This document shows positions 10,011 to 19,202 of a stretch of DNA of 64,000 nucleotides, piece by piece. Positions within the stretch are counted from its first letter, which is position 1; each line of letters opens with the position of its first letter. The position numbers and the translations under genes are program-made. The stretch comes from Pantoea piersonii (lineage in GTDB: Bacteria > Pseudomonadota > Gammaproteobacteria > Enterobacterales > Enterobacteriaceae), in assembly GCF_003612015.1 (NCBI RefSeq), contig NZ_RARB01000007.1:562-64561 (forward strand), read 5' to 3'. The notes beneath the pieces are model-generated. The model did no database searches and was not told the DNA's origin. It worked only from the letters and a program-made list of their open reading frames with translations.

Positions 10011-10892
10011 TTACAGCAGGTGCCAGAAGGCATGAATCAGCGGCTCCCCGAGCCGCTTTTTTTGTACGCATACGCCCAGCTCCAGCGGCGCCACCGACTC
10101 CACATTCTCCAGCGTCAGCACGCGATTGCGCACCGGCTCCGGGCTGTTCTCCAGCACCACGTCCGGCAGCAGCGCGATGCCGCAGCCGAGCGCCACCATC
10201 GAGACAATCGCTTCATGCCCGGAGACCGTGGCGTAAATCTGGGGATTCGGGATGCGGCGGCGGCGAAACCAGAGATCGATGCCGCGCCGCGCAGGCCCTT
10301 GATCGGGCAGGATAAAAGGGATTTTCGCCCAGTCGGGCGATTCCTGCGTCGCCTGACTGCGCACCGGACAGGGCAGCGCCGGGGCGATTAAGACCAGCGG
10401 GATCAGGCCCAGCGGCGTAAAATCGATGCTGGCGGGCAGTGACTCAGGACGCCCGGCGATCGCCAGATCCGCCTCACCGGACTGCACCATTTCAATGGCG
10501 TCCGCGGCGTCGCCGGTTGTCAGCTTGATCTCCACCTGCGGATGCTCGGCGCGAAAGCGATCCAGAATCGGCGGCAGATGACTGTAGGCGGCCGTTACCG
10601 AACAGAACAGGCGGAGTTCGCCGCTCAGCGACGGACCGTTGAGATCCATCACGTGGCGCAGCTGCTGATACTGCAGCAGGGTCTGCTGCGCGAACTGGCG
10701 CAGACGATCGCCCGCTTCGGTCAGGGTAACGGTGCGGTTATCGCGCAGAAACAGCGCATGTCCTACATCCTCTTCGAGACGCTGGATCTGACGCGACAGC
10801 GTTGACGGACTGACATGCATAGCGCGCGCAGTACGGCCAAAGTGGCAGCTTTCGGCCAGATGAAGAAACAGCTTCAGATCGCGTAAATCCAT
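10011..10892 (-). CDS. ilvY: LysR-family activator of ilvC
   Basis: A 293-residue LysR regulator with helix-turn-helix near residues 16-40 (CHFGRTARAMHVSPSTLSRQ) and a C-terminal effector domain. In E. coli IlvY senses acetolactate or acetohydroxybutyrate and activates the divergent ilvC. Length and position match (297 residues in E. coli). Its last codons overlap the ilvA terminator, which fixes the KKRLGEPL segment. The start is ATG. Confidence 0.97.
   Translation of the reverse strand: MDLRDLKLFLHLAESCHFGRTARAMHVSPSTLSRQIQRLEEDVGHALFLRDNRTVTLTEAGDRLRQFAQQTLLQYQQLRHVMDLNGPSLSGELRLFCSVTAAYSHLPPILDRFRAEHPQVEIKLTTGDAADAIEMVQSGEADLAIAGRPESLPASIDFTPLGLIPLVLIAPALPCPVRSQATQESPDWAKIPFILPDQGPARRGIDLWFRRRRIPNPQIYATVSGHEAIVSMVALGCGIALLPDVVLENSPEPVRNRVLTLENVESVAPLELGVCVQKKRLGEPLIHAFWHLL
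10039..10063 (+). terminator. Terminator of the ilv operon, inside the 3' end of ilvY
   Basis: A perfect 8-bp stem, AGCGGCTC/GAGCCGCT, with a CCC loop, is followed by a T-run. It lies 29 nt past the ilvA stop, within the last 18 codons of convergent ilvY. It is oriented to end plus-strand transcription from ilvA. Confidence 0.85.
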
Positions 10893-10915
10893 ACGGCTTA
10901 ACCTCTCGCGTAGCG

Positions 10916-10961
10916 TTGCAAATCCTGCAATGTGGCCTTGCTAATATATCAATTTAAGCAA
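10916..10961. promoter_or_regulatory. Probable tandem IlvY operators between ilvY and ilvC
   Basis: TTGCA-N5-TGCAA (10916-10930) is a perfect LysR-type dyad with the T-N11-A pattern. A second, wider dyad, TTGCT...AGCAA (10938-10961), follows. This matches the O1/O2 arrangement known for IlvY at ilvC. The long leader to the ilvC ATG contains the promoter, which I cannot place exactly. Confidence 0.65.
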
Positions 10962-11054
10962 CAGATTTCCTGTCATATGATGGGGTCATTCGCGGCGCTG
11001 CAGTCAGCAGCCGCTACCAGACAAAAACAAACACAACATCTGACCGGAGTGCCC

Positions 11055-12530
11055 ATGGCTAACTACTTCAACACACTGAATCTGCGCAACCAGTTAGCGC
11101 AGTTAGGCAAATGTCGCTTTATGGCGCGCGATGAATTCGCCGACGGCGCCAGCTTCCTGAAAGGGAAAAAAGTGGTCATCGTGGGCTGTGGCGCACAGGG
11201 CCTTAACCAGGGCCTGAACATGCGCGATTCCGGTCTGGACGTCTCCTATGCGCTGCGTGCCGAAGCGATCGCCGAGAAGCGTGCTTCCTGGCGCAAGGCT
11301 ACCGAGAACGGTTTTAAAGTGGGCACCTATGAAGAGCTGATCCCGCAGGCCGATCTGGTGGTTAACCTGACGCCAGACAAACAGCACTCAGCTGTAGTGC
11401 AGGCCGTACAGCCGCTGATGAAAGAGGGCGCGGCGCTGGGCTACTCGCACGGCTTTAATATCGTTGAAGTGGGCGAAACCATTCGTAAAGACATTACCGT
11501 CGTGATGGTCGCGCCGAAATGTCCGGGCACCGAAGTGCGTGAAGAGTACAAGCGCGGTTTCGGCGTACCGACCCTGATCGCCGTACATCCGGAAAACGAT
11601 CCGAAAGGCGAAGGCATGGCGATTGCCAAAGCCTGGGCGGCAGCAACCGGCGGCGACCGCGCGGGCGTGCTGGAATCCTCTTTCGTCGCGGAAGTGAAGT
11701 CTGACCTGATGGGCGAACAGACTATTCTGTGTGGCATGCTGCAGGCCGGTTCGCTGCTCTGCTTCGACAAGCTGGTGGCGGAAGGAAACGACCCGGCTTA
11801 CACCGAAAAACTGATTCAGTTCGGCTGGGAAACCATCACCGAATCGCTGAAGTTCGGCGGCATTACGCTGATGATGGATCGCCTTTCTAACCCGGCGAAA
11901 CTGCGCGCTTACGCGCTGTCAGAGCAGCTGAAAGAGATTATGGCACCGCTGTTCCAGAAGCATATGGACGATATCATCTCCGGCGAGTTCTCATCCGGCA
12001 TGATGGCTGACTGGGCCAACGACGACAAAAACCTGCTGACCTGGCGCGAAGAGACCGGCAAAACCGCGTTTGAAACCGCGCCGCAGTTCGAAGGCAAAAT
12101 CGAAGAGCAGGAGTACTACGATAAAGGCGTTCTGATGGTGGCGATGGTCAAAGCGGGCGTTGAGCTGGCGTTTGAAACCATGGTCGACGCGGGCATTATC
12201 GAAGAGTCTGCTTACTATGAATCGCTGCATGAGCTGCCGCTGATCGCCAACACCATTGCGCGTAAGCGTCTGTATGAAATGAACGTGGTTATCTCCGATA
12301 CCGCAGAGTACGGCAACTATCTCTTCTCTTTCGCTGCGGTGCCGCTGCTGAAAGAGTTTATGACTACGCTGCAGCCGGGCGATCTGGGCAAAGCGATCGA
12401 AGGCACGCAGGTTGATAACGCGCAGCTGCGTGACGTTAACGAAGCGATTCGTCAACATCCGATCGAAGCGGTGGGCCGTAAACTGCGTGGCTACATGACC
12501 GACATGAAGCGTATCGCGGTTGCGGGTTAA
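11055..12530 (+). CDS. ilvC: Ketol-acid reductoisomerase (class II)
   Basis: A 491-residue NADPH-dependent enzyme that rearranges and reduces acetolactate or acetohydroxybutyrate. The dinucleotide loop [14 protein letters not shown] is near residue 37. The length and duplicated C-terminal knotted domain are those of the long class II enterobacterial type. The ATG at 11055 ([20 protein letters not shown]) has ACCGGAG upstream and matches E. coli; the open frame back to 10932 is not used. Controlled by IlvY. Confidence 0.98.
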   Translation: MANYFNTLNLRNQLAQLGKCRFMARDEFADGASFLKGKKVVIVGCGAQGLNQGLNMRDSGLDVSYALRAEAIAEKRASWRKATENGFKVGTYEELIPQADLVVNLTPDKQHSAVVQAVQPLMKEGAALGYSHGFNIVEVGETIRKDITVVMVAPKCPGTEVREEYKRGFGVPTLIAVHPENDPKGEGMAIAKAWAAATGGDRAGVLESSFVAEVKSDLMGEQTILCGMLQAGSLLCFDKLVAEGNDPAYTEKLIQFGWETITESLKFGGITLMMDRLSNPAKLRAYALSEQLKEIMAPLFQKHMDDIISGEFSSGMMADWANDDKNLLTWREETGKTAFETAPQFEGKIEEQEYYDKGVLMVAMVKAGVELAFETMVDAGIIEESAYYESLHELPLIANTIARKRLYEMNVVISDTAEYGNYLFSFAAVPLLKEFMTTLQPGDLGKAIEGTQVDNAQLRDVNEAIRQHPIEAVGRKLRGYMTDMKRIAVAG

Positions 12531-12558
12531 TTCACGCCTCCCACACTTTTCAGCACAG

Positions 12559-12585
12559 AAAAACCCCGGCTTGCCGGGGTTTTTC
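12559..12585 (+). terminator. ilvC terminator
   Basis: The stem AAACCCCGGC/GCCGGGGTTT with a TT loop, flanked by A and T tracts, lies 28 nt after ilvC. It ends just before the stop of the convergent aldo/keto reductase and could work in both directions. Confidence 0.9.
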
Positions 12586-12588
12586 ACA

Positions 12589-13587
12589 TCAGGCGTTTAT
12601 GCCTTTCATGCCCTCTTCTGAATAGCGCTCGCCTTGCACCTGAATGTGCTGGCGGAGATCATTCAGCAGCCTGACGTCTGCCTCGTCCAGCACCACCTCC
12701 GCCGCCATGGCATTTTCGACCAGGTACTGGATGTGTTTAGTACCCGGGATCGGCACCAGTTTGTCGTACTGCGCCAGCAGCCAGGCGAGCGCAATCTGGC
12801 CTGGCGTGCAGCGGTACTTCTCCGCCAGCGGGCGCACGGCGTTCAGCAAGGCGGCATTGTGATCGAGACTGGCCTGCTGGAAGCGCGCACTGTTTTTGCG
12901 GAAGTCTCCCTCCGCGAAATCGCTGTTGCGGAGATATTTGCCGGTCAGGAAACCGCGGCCCAGCGGCGAATAGGCGACCAGCCCGATATCAAGCGCTTTA
13001 ACCGCTGGCAGGATCTCCTCCTCAATATCGCGCGTCCACAGCGAATACTCCGTCTGCAGGGCGGTGACGGGATGAACGGCGTGCGCGCGGCGTAAGGTTG
13101 CGGCTGAGACTTCACACAGCCCGATATGCTCTATTTTTCCCTCTTTTACCAGGCGGCTCAGGCAGGCCATGCTCTCTTCGATGGGCGTATCCTGACTTAT
13201 ACGGTGAAGATAAAAGAGATCGATACGCTCAACGCCAAGCCGCTTAAGGGAGTCGTGGCAGCAGCGCGTGATATAATCGGGCCGATTGTTGATGGTGCGG
13301 CTATAAGCCTCATCGGGCGCGCGTTCAATGCCGCATTTGGTGGCGATCTTAAACCTGTTTCGCGTGGCGCTATCCAGCCCGGCCAGAAAACGCCCTGTGA
13401 GCTTTTCATTGTGTCCGCGACCATACTGGTCCGCCGTATCAATAAAGGTCTGATCCAGTTCAACGAGTTTATGCAAAAGCTGCAGCGACTGCGTGTCATC
13501 CGTAGTGCCATAGAATTCACTGAGCCCCATCGCGCCATAGCCGATAGCGCTGACCTCAAAATCTTTTGCTAAATAACGTCTTTTCAT
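12589..13587 (-). CDS. Aldo/keto reductase
   Basis: A 332-residue NAD(P)H-dependent (beta/alpha)8 oxidoreductase. The catalytic set is visible: Asp and Tyr in DTADQYG (about residue 52), Lys in IATKCG, and His in LFYLHR. The phosphate-binding end is IPGTKHIQYLVENA. It resembles the AKR13-like yeast/bacterial group, which reduces diverse aldehydes; the substrate cannot be read from sequence. ATG start with CAGGAGG. The LysR gene upstream on the same strand (82-bp gap) may control it. This is the first gene beyond the conserved ilv block. Confidence 0.9.
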   Translation of the reverse strand: MKRRYLAKDFEVSAIGYGAMGLSEFYGTTDDTQSLQLLHKLVELDQTFIDTADQYGRGHNEKLTGRFLAGLDSATRNRFKIATKCGIERAPDEAYSRTINNRPDYITRCCHDSLKRLGVERIDLFYLHRISQDTPIEESMACLSRLVKEGKIEHIGLCEVSAATLRRAHAVHPVTALQTEYSLWTRDIEEEILPAVKALDIGLVAYSPLGRGFLTGKYLRNSDFAEGDFRKNSARFQQASLDHNAALLNAVRPLAEKYRCTPGQIALAWLLAQYDKLVPIPGTKHIQYLVENAMAAEVVLDEADVRLLNDLRQHIQVQGERYSEEGMKGINA

Positions 13588-13668
13588 AATCCCTCCTGTT
13601 GTCCTGACCTGATTCTTTCACCAGGCGCAGCAGCAGGGAATTGCCCTTTTTGTGATGCGGAAAAGGTA

Positions 13669-14601
13669 TCAGCAAGGCGGGGAGGGATCGCAGGCGCCCA
13701 GGATGTCCAGCGCCTGCAGAAGCGGTAAACGCTCGTCAGAACGGCGCGTCGCGGCATAGATATCGATATTCAACTGCTGCGCCTGATCCTCGGACAGCGT
13801 CCGGTAGCACAACCCTTCCTGGCTAAAAGCGCATTTTGACTGAGGCAGCAGGGCGAATCCCTTACCACGGGCGATATGCGCCAGCATCGTCAGCGAATCC
13901 TCCGGCTCTTTGACCTTTTTTAGCGGCGTTTTCAGCGTAGCGAAAACTTTTTCACACTTATCGTAGAAGGCGGGGTTAGCGCTTCTGGAAAACCAGAACA
14001 GCGGCAGGTCGCTGACGTCATTCAGCGAGACGTTTTCCAGCTGGCTGGCGGGATGCGTTGCTGGCAGGGCGATAGACAGCGGCTCGCGGCAGAGCCAGCG
14101 ATAGCGCACGCTTTCCTGCTGATTTGCGCCTTTTTCTCCGGTCAGTACAATATCCAGCGTATTTTGCGTCAGGCACTGCAGCAGCTGGGCTGAGGAGAGA
14201 TCGGGAGAGTCGATCTCATCGTCGATATCCAGCTGCGTCAGCCGCGCTCCGACAGGCTGTATGCGCGTAAAGTCCAGCGTTCGGGTGAGCCCGATACGCA
14301 GACGATCCTGATGGAAAAGGGGGTCGGCATTAAGAGCGTTAAGCGCCTCAAGAATCTTCTCCGCTCTGACAACCAGCGCGCGTCCAGCTTCAGTCAGGCT
14401 GACCGCATGGGTGCTGCGGCTGAACAGCTGCTGGTGGAGCAGAGACTCCAGGCTCTTAATCTGGCGCGTCAGTGGCGGCTGGGTCATGCTGAGGCGTTCG
14501 GCGGCCCGGCGAAAGTTAAGCTCATGCGCGACGGCCAAAAAACACTGAAGTTGTTTAACGCTGGGAAGGTTGTTGCTGATCAGGTGAGCTGTCGTCGCCA
14601 T
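13669..14601 (-). CDS. LysR-family transcriptional regulator
   Basis: A regulator of about 310 residues. Its helix-turn-helix, LNFRRAAERLSMTQPPLTRQ, lies near residues 27-46 of this start, followed by an effector-binding domain. ATG 14601 (MATTAHL) has AGGA 8 nt upstream; an in-frame ATG at 14634 would add 11 residues. It lies between the aldo/keto reductase and yhjE, all on the minus strand. A terminator-like hairpin separates it from yhjE, so it is probably its own unit. Target and ligand unknown. Confidence 0.88.
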   Translation of the reverse strand: MATTAHLISNNLPSVKQLQCFLAVAHELNFRRAAERLSMTQPPLTRQIKSLESLLHQQLFSRSTHAVSLTEAGRALVVRAEKILEALNALNADPLFHQDRLRIGLTRTLDFTRIQPVGARLTQLDIDDEIDSPDLSSAQLLQCLTQNTLDIVLTGEKGANQQESVRYRWLCREPLSIALPATHPASQLENVSLNDVSDLPLFWFSRSANPAFYDKCEKVFATLKTPLKKVKEPEDSLTMLAHIARGKGFALLPQSKCAFSQEGLCYRTLSEDQAQQLNIDIYAATRRSDERLPLLQALDILGACDPSPPC

Positions 14602-14645
14602 GGTTCGTGTCCTGCATACCGAAGTCACAGGCACTATAACATGAC

Positions 14646-14673
14646 GATAAACCCGGCCTGAGCCGGGTTTATC
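14646..14673 (-). terminator. Probable yhjE terminator (12-bp perfect hairpin)
   Basis: GATAAACCCGGC and GCCGGGTTTATC pair perfectly around a 4-nt loop, between the yhjE stop and the next LysR gene. The outer stem carries the T-rich side (GGGTTTAT), but no long T-run follows, so termination strength is uncertain. Confidence 0.65.
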
Positions 14674-14681
14674 TGTTTGTC

Positions 14682-16016
14682 TTACACCGCTTCGTAGAGC
14701 GTCTGATGGCGCGTCTCTTTACAGGCGATCAGCGCAATCAGCGTCAGCGCCGCCATCGCCGCCAGGTAATAGCCTACCGCCTGCAAACCGTAGCTGGCGT
14801 TCAGCCAGGTGGCGATATAGGGCGCAACGGAGGCGCCGAGAATCGACGACAGGTTATAGGAGAAAGAGGCGCCGGTATAACGCACCTCGGTCGGAAACAG
14901 CTCCGGCAGCAGCGCGCCCATCGGGCCAAAGGTCAGCCCCATCACGCTCAGGCCGAGCAGCAGGAAGGCCATCACCAGCGCCTGCGATCCGGAACCCAGC
15001 ATCGACGGGAAAAGGAAGGCGAAGGCGATAATCATCAGCGTAATGGTGATCATGGTTTTACGGCGGCCAAAGCGATCCGCCAGCAGACCGGCGATAGGCA
15101 CCATCACGCCGAAGCCGATAACCGCCACCATCAGCATCCACAGGAAGCTGTTGCGCGAGAAGCCGAGACCCGCAGGCGCAGGCGCAGTGCCGTAGCTCAT
15201 CGAGTAGACCGTCATAATGTAGAACAGCGTATAGGTCGCCAGCATGATAAAGGTGCCGAGGATGGTCGCCTTCATATGCTGGCCAAGCAGCGTGCCGATT
15301 GGGATGCGCACCTGTTTTTTCTCTTTCTGCACCTTCGCAAATACCGGGCTTTCATGCAGCGAGACGCGCACATAGAGACCGATAATGACCAGCACCGCCG
15401 AGAGGATAAAGGGTACGCGCCAGCCCCACTGCATAAACTGCTCGTCGGTCAGCAGCCAGGAGAGCAGCAGAAAGGTGCCGTTGGCGAAGAAGAAGCCGAT
15501 CGGCGCGCCAAGCTGCGGGAAGGAGCCATAGAGCGCGCGCTTTTTCGCCGGCGCGTTTTCCGTCGCCAGCAGCGCCGCGCCGCCCCATTCACCGCCAAGG
15601 CCGAGACCCTGACCAAAACGCGCCAGCGCCAGCAGCAGCGGCGCCGCGACGCCAATCGACTGGTAGCCCGGCAACAGGCCGATGATCACAGTGGAGACGC
15701 CCATGGTCAGCAGCGAAGCTACCAGCGTCGCCTTACGGCCTACGCGATCGCCGAAGTGGCCGAAAAGGGCGGAGCCGATCGGGCGCGCCACAAAGGCGAT
15801 GGCAAAGGTCGCCAGCGACTGTAGCGTCGCCACGGTGTTATCACCCTGCGGGAAGAAAATATGTGGGAAAACAATTACCGCCGCCGTGGCGTAGATATAA
15901 AAATCGAAGAATTCAATGGCCGTACCGACCAGCGAGGCCACCACGACTTTGCCGCGCGAATTCACTGGCGTATCGTCTTGTGACTTTTTCAGAGGTTCTG
16001 TGATGGAGGCTTGCAT
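14682..16016 (-). CDS. yhjE: MFS metabolite:H+ symporter family transporter YhjE
   Basis: A 444-residue inner-membrane transporter with 12 predicted helices, in the metabolite:H+ symporter group (like ShiA and ProP). The first loop carries GHFGDRVGRKATL, followed by GLGLGGEWGGAALLATENAP. It is close to E. coli YhjE along its whole length. Substrate is unproven; relatives carry organic acids and osmolytes. yhjD follows upstream after 275 bp, as in E. coli. The start is ATG. Confidence 0.93.
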   Translation of the reverse strand: MQASITEPLKKSQDDTPVNSRGKVVVASLVGTAIEFFDFYIYATAAVIVFPHIFFPQGDNTVATLQSLATFAIAFVARPIGSALFGHFGDRVGRKATLVASLLTMGVSTVIIGLLPGYQSIGVAAPLLLALARFGQGLGLGGEWGGAALLATENAPAKKRALYGSFPQLGAPIGFFFANGTFLLLSWLLTDEQFMQWGWRVPFILSAVLVIIGLYVRVSLHESPVFAKVQKEKKQVRIPIGTLLGQHMKATILGTFIMLATYTLFYIMTVYSMSYGTAPAPAGLGFSRNSFLWMLMVAVIGFGVMVPIAGLLADRFGRRKTMITITLMIIAFAFLFPSMLGSGSQALVMAFLLLGLSVMGLTFGPMGALLPELFPTEVRYTGASFSYNLSSILGASVAPYIATWLNASYGLQAVGYYLAAMAALTLIALIACKETRHQTLYEAV

Positions 16017-16291
16017 AACTGTTTCTTAATTGTAAATAGAGACCAGGAATATTACGCACCTGTCATGCTGCATTCAACGATGATAAACCGCGCCAGAACG
16101 GGCTTTTTCGGCGAAAAAGTGAATAATTTGTGTCGAAATGGAATGCGTGGATTAAGGCAGGGAGAAGCTCGCCTTTTGCAGCGGGAATCTCTATAAAACG
16201 GGTAAATAAAAGTGACCCTTCAGCTATTCATCCTGCTGGTTGCATAATAAATAGCCGAAGGGGAAAATTTTCCGCTGATGTTAACGTTTTG

Positions 16292-17308
16292 TCACACCTG
16301 GCGATGCGAGCCGCGACCCGCTTCCGGCAGTTGCGGATCATCCTTATATTTAGCAGTGGCGATCCAGGCGGCGCAGAAGAGCGTCAAACGGGCAAAAAAG
16401 TAGAAAAACGCCATCAGACCGAGCACGGAACCAAAGGCCGCGCCGGAGGGCGACGAGGCCAGCTTCGGCAGCGTCATCGTCATAATAAACTTGATTAACT
16501 CAAAGCCGATCGCTGCCAGCAGCGTGCCGCGAAACAGCGCTTTTTTACGCGGCTTATGGCGGGGCAATATCCAGAAAATCCACAGGAACAGAAGATAGTT
16601 CGCCAGAATTGAAATCGTCAGCGCTATCGCTGTCATTGCCGGACGCAGCCACTCGATATCCGCCAGACCCAGCGCGTTAACGATCGCCGTCTGCGCCGCC
16701 CCGGCGATAGAGGTCAGTGACAGGGTGATCACCAGCGCCAGCATCAGGCCGATCAGCGAGATCAGGTCACGCAGATATTTTTTCCAGAACTTCTCCTGAT
16801 CGTCCGGCTTACGCTCCCAGACATCGCGCGACTGAGCGCGCACCGCTTCGCGCAGGTTGCCCATCCAGTTAATGCCGGAGTAGAGCGCCAGCAGCAGCCC
16901 GGTGATGCCGACGGTCGCGCGCTGCTGGATCGCTGTATTCACCGTATTCTTCAGGGTGGTGGCGAGCGTAGGATCGCTGATGCTGCTAACGATCTTGTTG
17001 ATCAGCTGCGACAGCAGATCCTGGTTTGACGCCAGCACGAAACCCACCGCGGCAAAAGAGACCATCAGGATCGGGATAAGCGACAAGAAAGAGAAGTAGG
17101 TAATGGCCGCGCCAAACTGGCTGCCCAGACGATCGTTAAAGCGCTCCAGCGCGCGAATAAAGTGCGCCACCGCCGGAATGGCCTGAAACCAGGCGGCAAA
17201 GCGCGATACGCGCCGAATCGACCCGTCAACGGTTTTATTGCCGGTCTGAATATCGATCAGCGGTTTAGGTTGTTCGGGGTTAGTCGGGTTTTCCTGTTTG
17301 TCCGTCAT
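16292..17308 (-). CDS. yhjD: YihY/BrkB family inner-membrane protein YhjD
   Basis: A 338-residue protein with six predicted helices and the family segment AAITYFSFLSLIPILMV. The cytoplasmic N- and C-termini are polar. It matches E. coli YhjD in length and sequence. A gain-of-function yhjD allele in E. coli bypasses the need for Kdo in lipopolysaccharide, so a lipid or LPS-precursor transport role is suspected. The 45-nt gap from the LysR gene upstream allows co-transcription. Confidence 0.93.
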   Translation of the reverse strand: MTDKQENPTNPEQPKPLIDIQTGNKTVDGSIRRVSRFAAWFQAIPAVAHFIRALERFNDRLGSQFGAAITYFSFLSLIPILMVSFAAVGFVLASNQDLLSQLINKIVSSISDPTLATTLKNTVNTAIQQRATVGITGLLLALYSGINWMGNLREAVRAQSRDVWERKPDDQEKFWKKYLRDLISLIGLMLALVITLSLTSIAGAAQTAIVNALGLADIEWLRPAMTAIALTISILANYLLFLWIFWILPRHKPRKKALFRGTLLAAIGFELIKFIMTMTLPKLASSPSGAAFGSVLGLMAFFYFFARLTLFCAAWIATAKYKDDPQLPEAGRGSHRQV

Positions 17309-17353
17309 AGACAGTTATCATCCTGCTTAACTTGAAAAGGCAATTATAGCCGC

Positions 17354-18253
17354 TCAGGTGACATACTCCTGTAGTACCTGACTCAGCCATTCCATAAACA
17401 CGCGCACGCGACGCGCCACATTGCGCCGGTGAGGGTAGAGCAGCGAAATCGGCATCGGCTTCGCCGGGAAAGCGTGCAGCACTTCCACCAGCTGGCCAGA
17501 CTCCAGCAGCGGATAGATGCCCATCGCGGGCACCTGAATAATGCCCAGCCCGGCCAGGCAGGCGGCGCGATAGGTTTCGGTGCTGTTGACCGTCACGACG
17601 CCGCCGGTCTGCACGTAATGGCACTGTTTGCCGTCGAAATACTCAAAGCCGGGCGAAGGCTGGCCGAGCTGCTGCGTGTAGTGCACCATGGCGTGCGACG
17701 ACAGCTCCTCCAGCCGCGTCGGCATGCCGAAGCGGGAAAGGTAGCCAGGGCTGGCGCAGTTGATCAAGGTATAGGTGCCAATTTTCCGCGCAATCAGGCC
17801 GGAATCCTTTAACTCGCCGACGCGTATAACGCAGTCAAAGCCTTCACGAATGACATCCACCATGCGGTCGCTGCTGCTGAGCTCAATTTCTACGCCGGGG
17901 TAGTGCTGTAAAAACTCCGGCAGGCGCGGCAGGATAAAGCCTGTCGCCATCGCGACAGACATATCGACGCGCAGCTTGCCGCTCAGCGTAGCGGGATCGT
18001 GCTGGAACAGGCTATCCATATCGTCGATCATCGACAGCAGATCGAGACAGCGGTCGTAGTAGACCAGCCCGTCCTGCGTAAGCTGTACGCGGCGCGTGGT
18101 GCGATGCAGCAGCCGCGTCCCCATCTGATTTTCCAGCGCCTGCAGCTGGCGCGACACGCTACCTTTGGGCAGGCCTAAACTCTCCGCCGCGCGGGTAAAA
18201 CTGCCCATCTCCGCAACCCGCACAAAAACCTGCATTGCGTGAATTTTGTCCAT
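17354..18253 (-). CDS. yhjC: LysR-family regulator, YhjC-like
   Basis: A 299-residue LysR regulator with helix-turn-helix MGSFTRAAESLGLPKGSVSR near residues 17-36. It resembles E. coli YhjC (299 residues), and its place upstream of yhjD and yhjE supports this. The ATG at 18253 (MDKIHAMQVF) is preferred over an in-frame GTG 9 nt upstream because GGTGA is well spaced for it. The neighbouring divergent SDR gene is a second possible target. Orthology is likely, not certain. Confidence 0.8.
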   Translation of the reverse strand: MDKIHAMQVFVRVAEMGSFTRAAESLGLPKGSVSRQLQALENQMGTRLLHRTTRRVQLTQDGLVYYDRCLDLLSMIDDMDSLFQHDPATLSGKLRVDMSVAMATGFILPRLPEFLQHYPGVEIELSSSDRMVDVIREGFDCVIRVGELKDSGLIARKIGTYTLINCASPGYLSRFGMPTRLEELSSHAMVHYTQQLGQPSPGFEYFDGKQCHYVQTGGVVTVNSTETYRAACLAGLGIIQVPAMGIYPLLESGQLVEVLHAFPAKPMPISLLYPHRRNVARRVRVFMEWLSQVLQEYVT

Positions 18254-18368
18254 GTTGTTCACCGATTGTTGTTGTAAGTGAAACAGTGCTGCGTATTCCC
18301 AAGCGTTTATAGATCAATTATTCGGGAATATCCTGATTTGGTGTTCAATTTTGCAACAGGATCGAAAC

Positions 18369-19127
18369 ATGACTCATAAAATTGCATTGATAACTGGCGC
18401 GAACCGCGGTTTAGGCAAGAATGCGGCGTTAAAACTGGCTTCAAAGGGCGTCGATATTCTTTTTACCTGGCGCAGCCATGGTGAAGAAGCTGAGGCGCTG
18501 GTGAAAGAGATCGAGGCGCTCGGCAGCCGCGCGGTCGCGCTAAAGCTGGATGTCGGCGACAGCCGCCAGTTCGACGGCTTTGTCGCGCAGGTCAAAGAGG
18601 CGCTGAAAAACAGCTGGCAGCGGGAGCGCTTTGATTACTTAGTCAACAATGCCGGACATGGTCACTATAAGCTATTTAGCGAGACCACAGAGGAGGAGTT
18701 CGACGCGCTGGTTAACGTCCATTTTAAAGGCCCCTATTTCCTGACGCAGAAGCTGCTGCCGCTGATCAACGACGGCGGACGGATACTGAATATCTCCAGC
18801 GGCCTGACGCGCATGACCTATCCCGGCTCCGGCACCTACGCCGCCATGAAGGGCGCGATGGAAGTGCTGACGCGTTATCAGGCGAAAGAGCTGGGCGAAC
18901 GTCGCATTCGCGTCAATATTCTGGCGCCGGGTGCCATTGAGACTGATTTCGGTGGCGGCCGCGTGCGCGATAACAAGGAAATCAACGATACCATCGCGGC
19001 CTTTACCGCGCTGGGGCGTGTAGGCCAGCCGGATGATATCGGCGACGCTATCAGCGCCATCCTCAGCGACGAAACTGGCTGGATCACGGCGCAGCGCATT
19101 GAAGCGTCAGGCGGTCAGGCGCTATAG
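18369..19127 (+). CDS. Short-chain dehydrogenase/reductase
   Basis: A 252-residue classical SDR. It has the cofactor loop TGANRGLGKNAA (residues about 9-20), NNAGHG, the catalytic Ser in ISSGL, and the Tyr/Lys pair in the active-site helix, here YAAMKGA. The C-terminal end, SGGQAL, is typical of the family. The ATG follows CAGGATCGAAAC. Divergent from the YhjC-like regulator across 115 bp with a TATTCCC/GGGAATA dyad, so it may be that regulator's target. Substrate unknown. Confidence 0.88.
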   Translation: MTHKIALITGANRGLGKNAALKLASKGVDILFTWRSHGEEAEALVKEIEALGSRAVALKLDVGDSRQFDGFVAQVKEALKNSWQRERFDYLVNNAGHGHYKLFSETTEEEFDALVNVHFKGPYFLTQKLLPLINDGGRILNISSGLTRMTYPGSGTYAAMKGAMEVLTRYQAKELGERRIRVNILAPGAIETDFGGGRVRDNKEINDTIAAFTALGRVGQPDDIGDAISAILSDETGWITAQRIEASGGQAL

Positions 19128-19202
19128 GTACTGCTTGCAGGCGCGCGCTTGCCCCGCGCGACTTGGCAATCGAGTGGCGGTACCGGACCTGCAGCGTTGA
19201 GG

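Noticed and set aside
14706..15824. A 372-codon plus-strand frame inside yhjE
   Set aside because: The composition is Arg/Gln/His-rich and low in complexity, typical of an antisense frame. yhjE on the other strand is clearly real.
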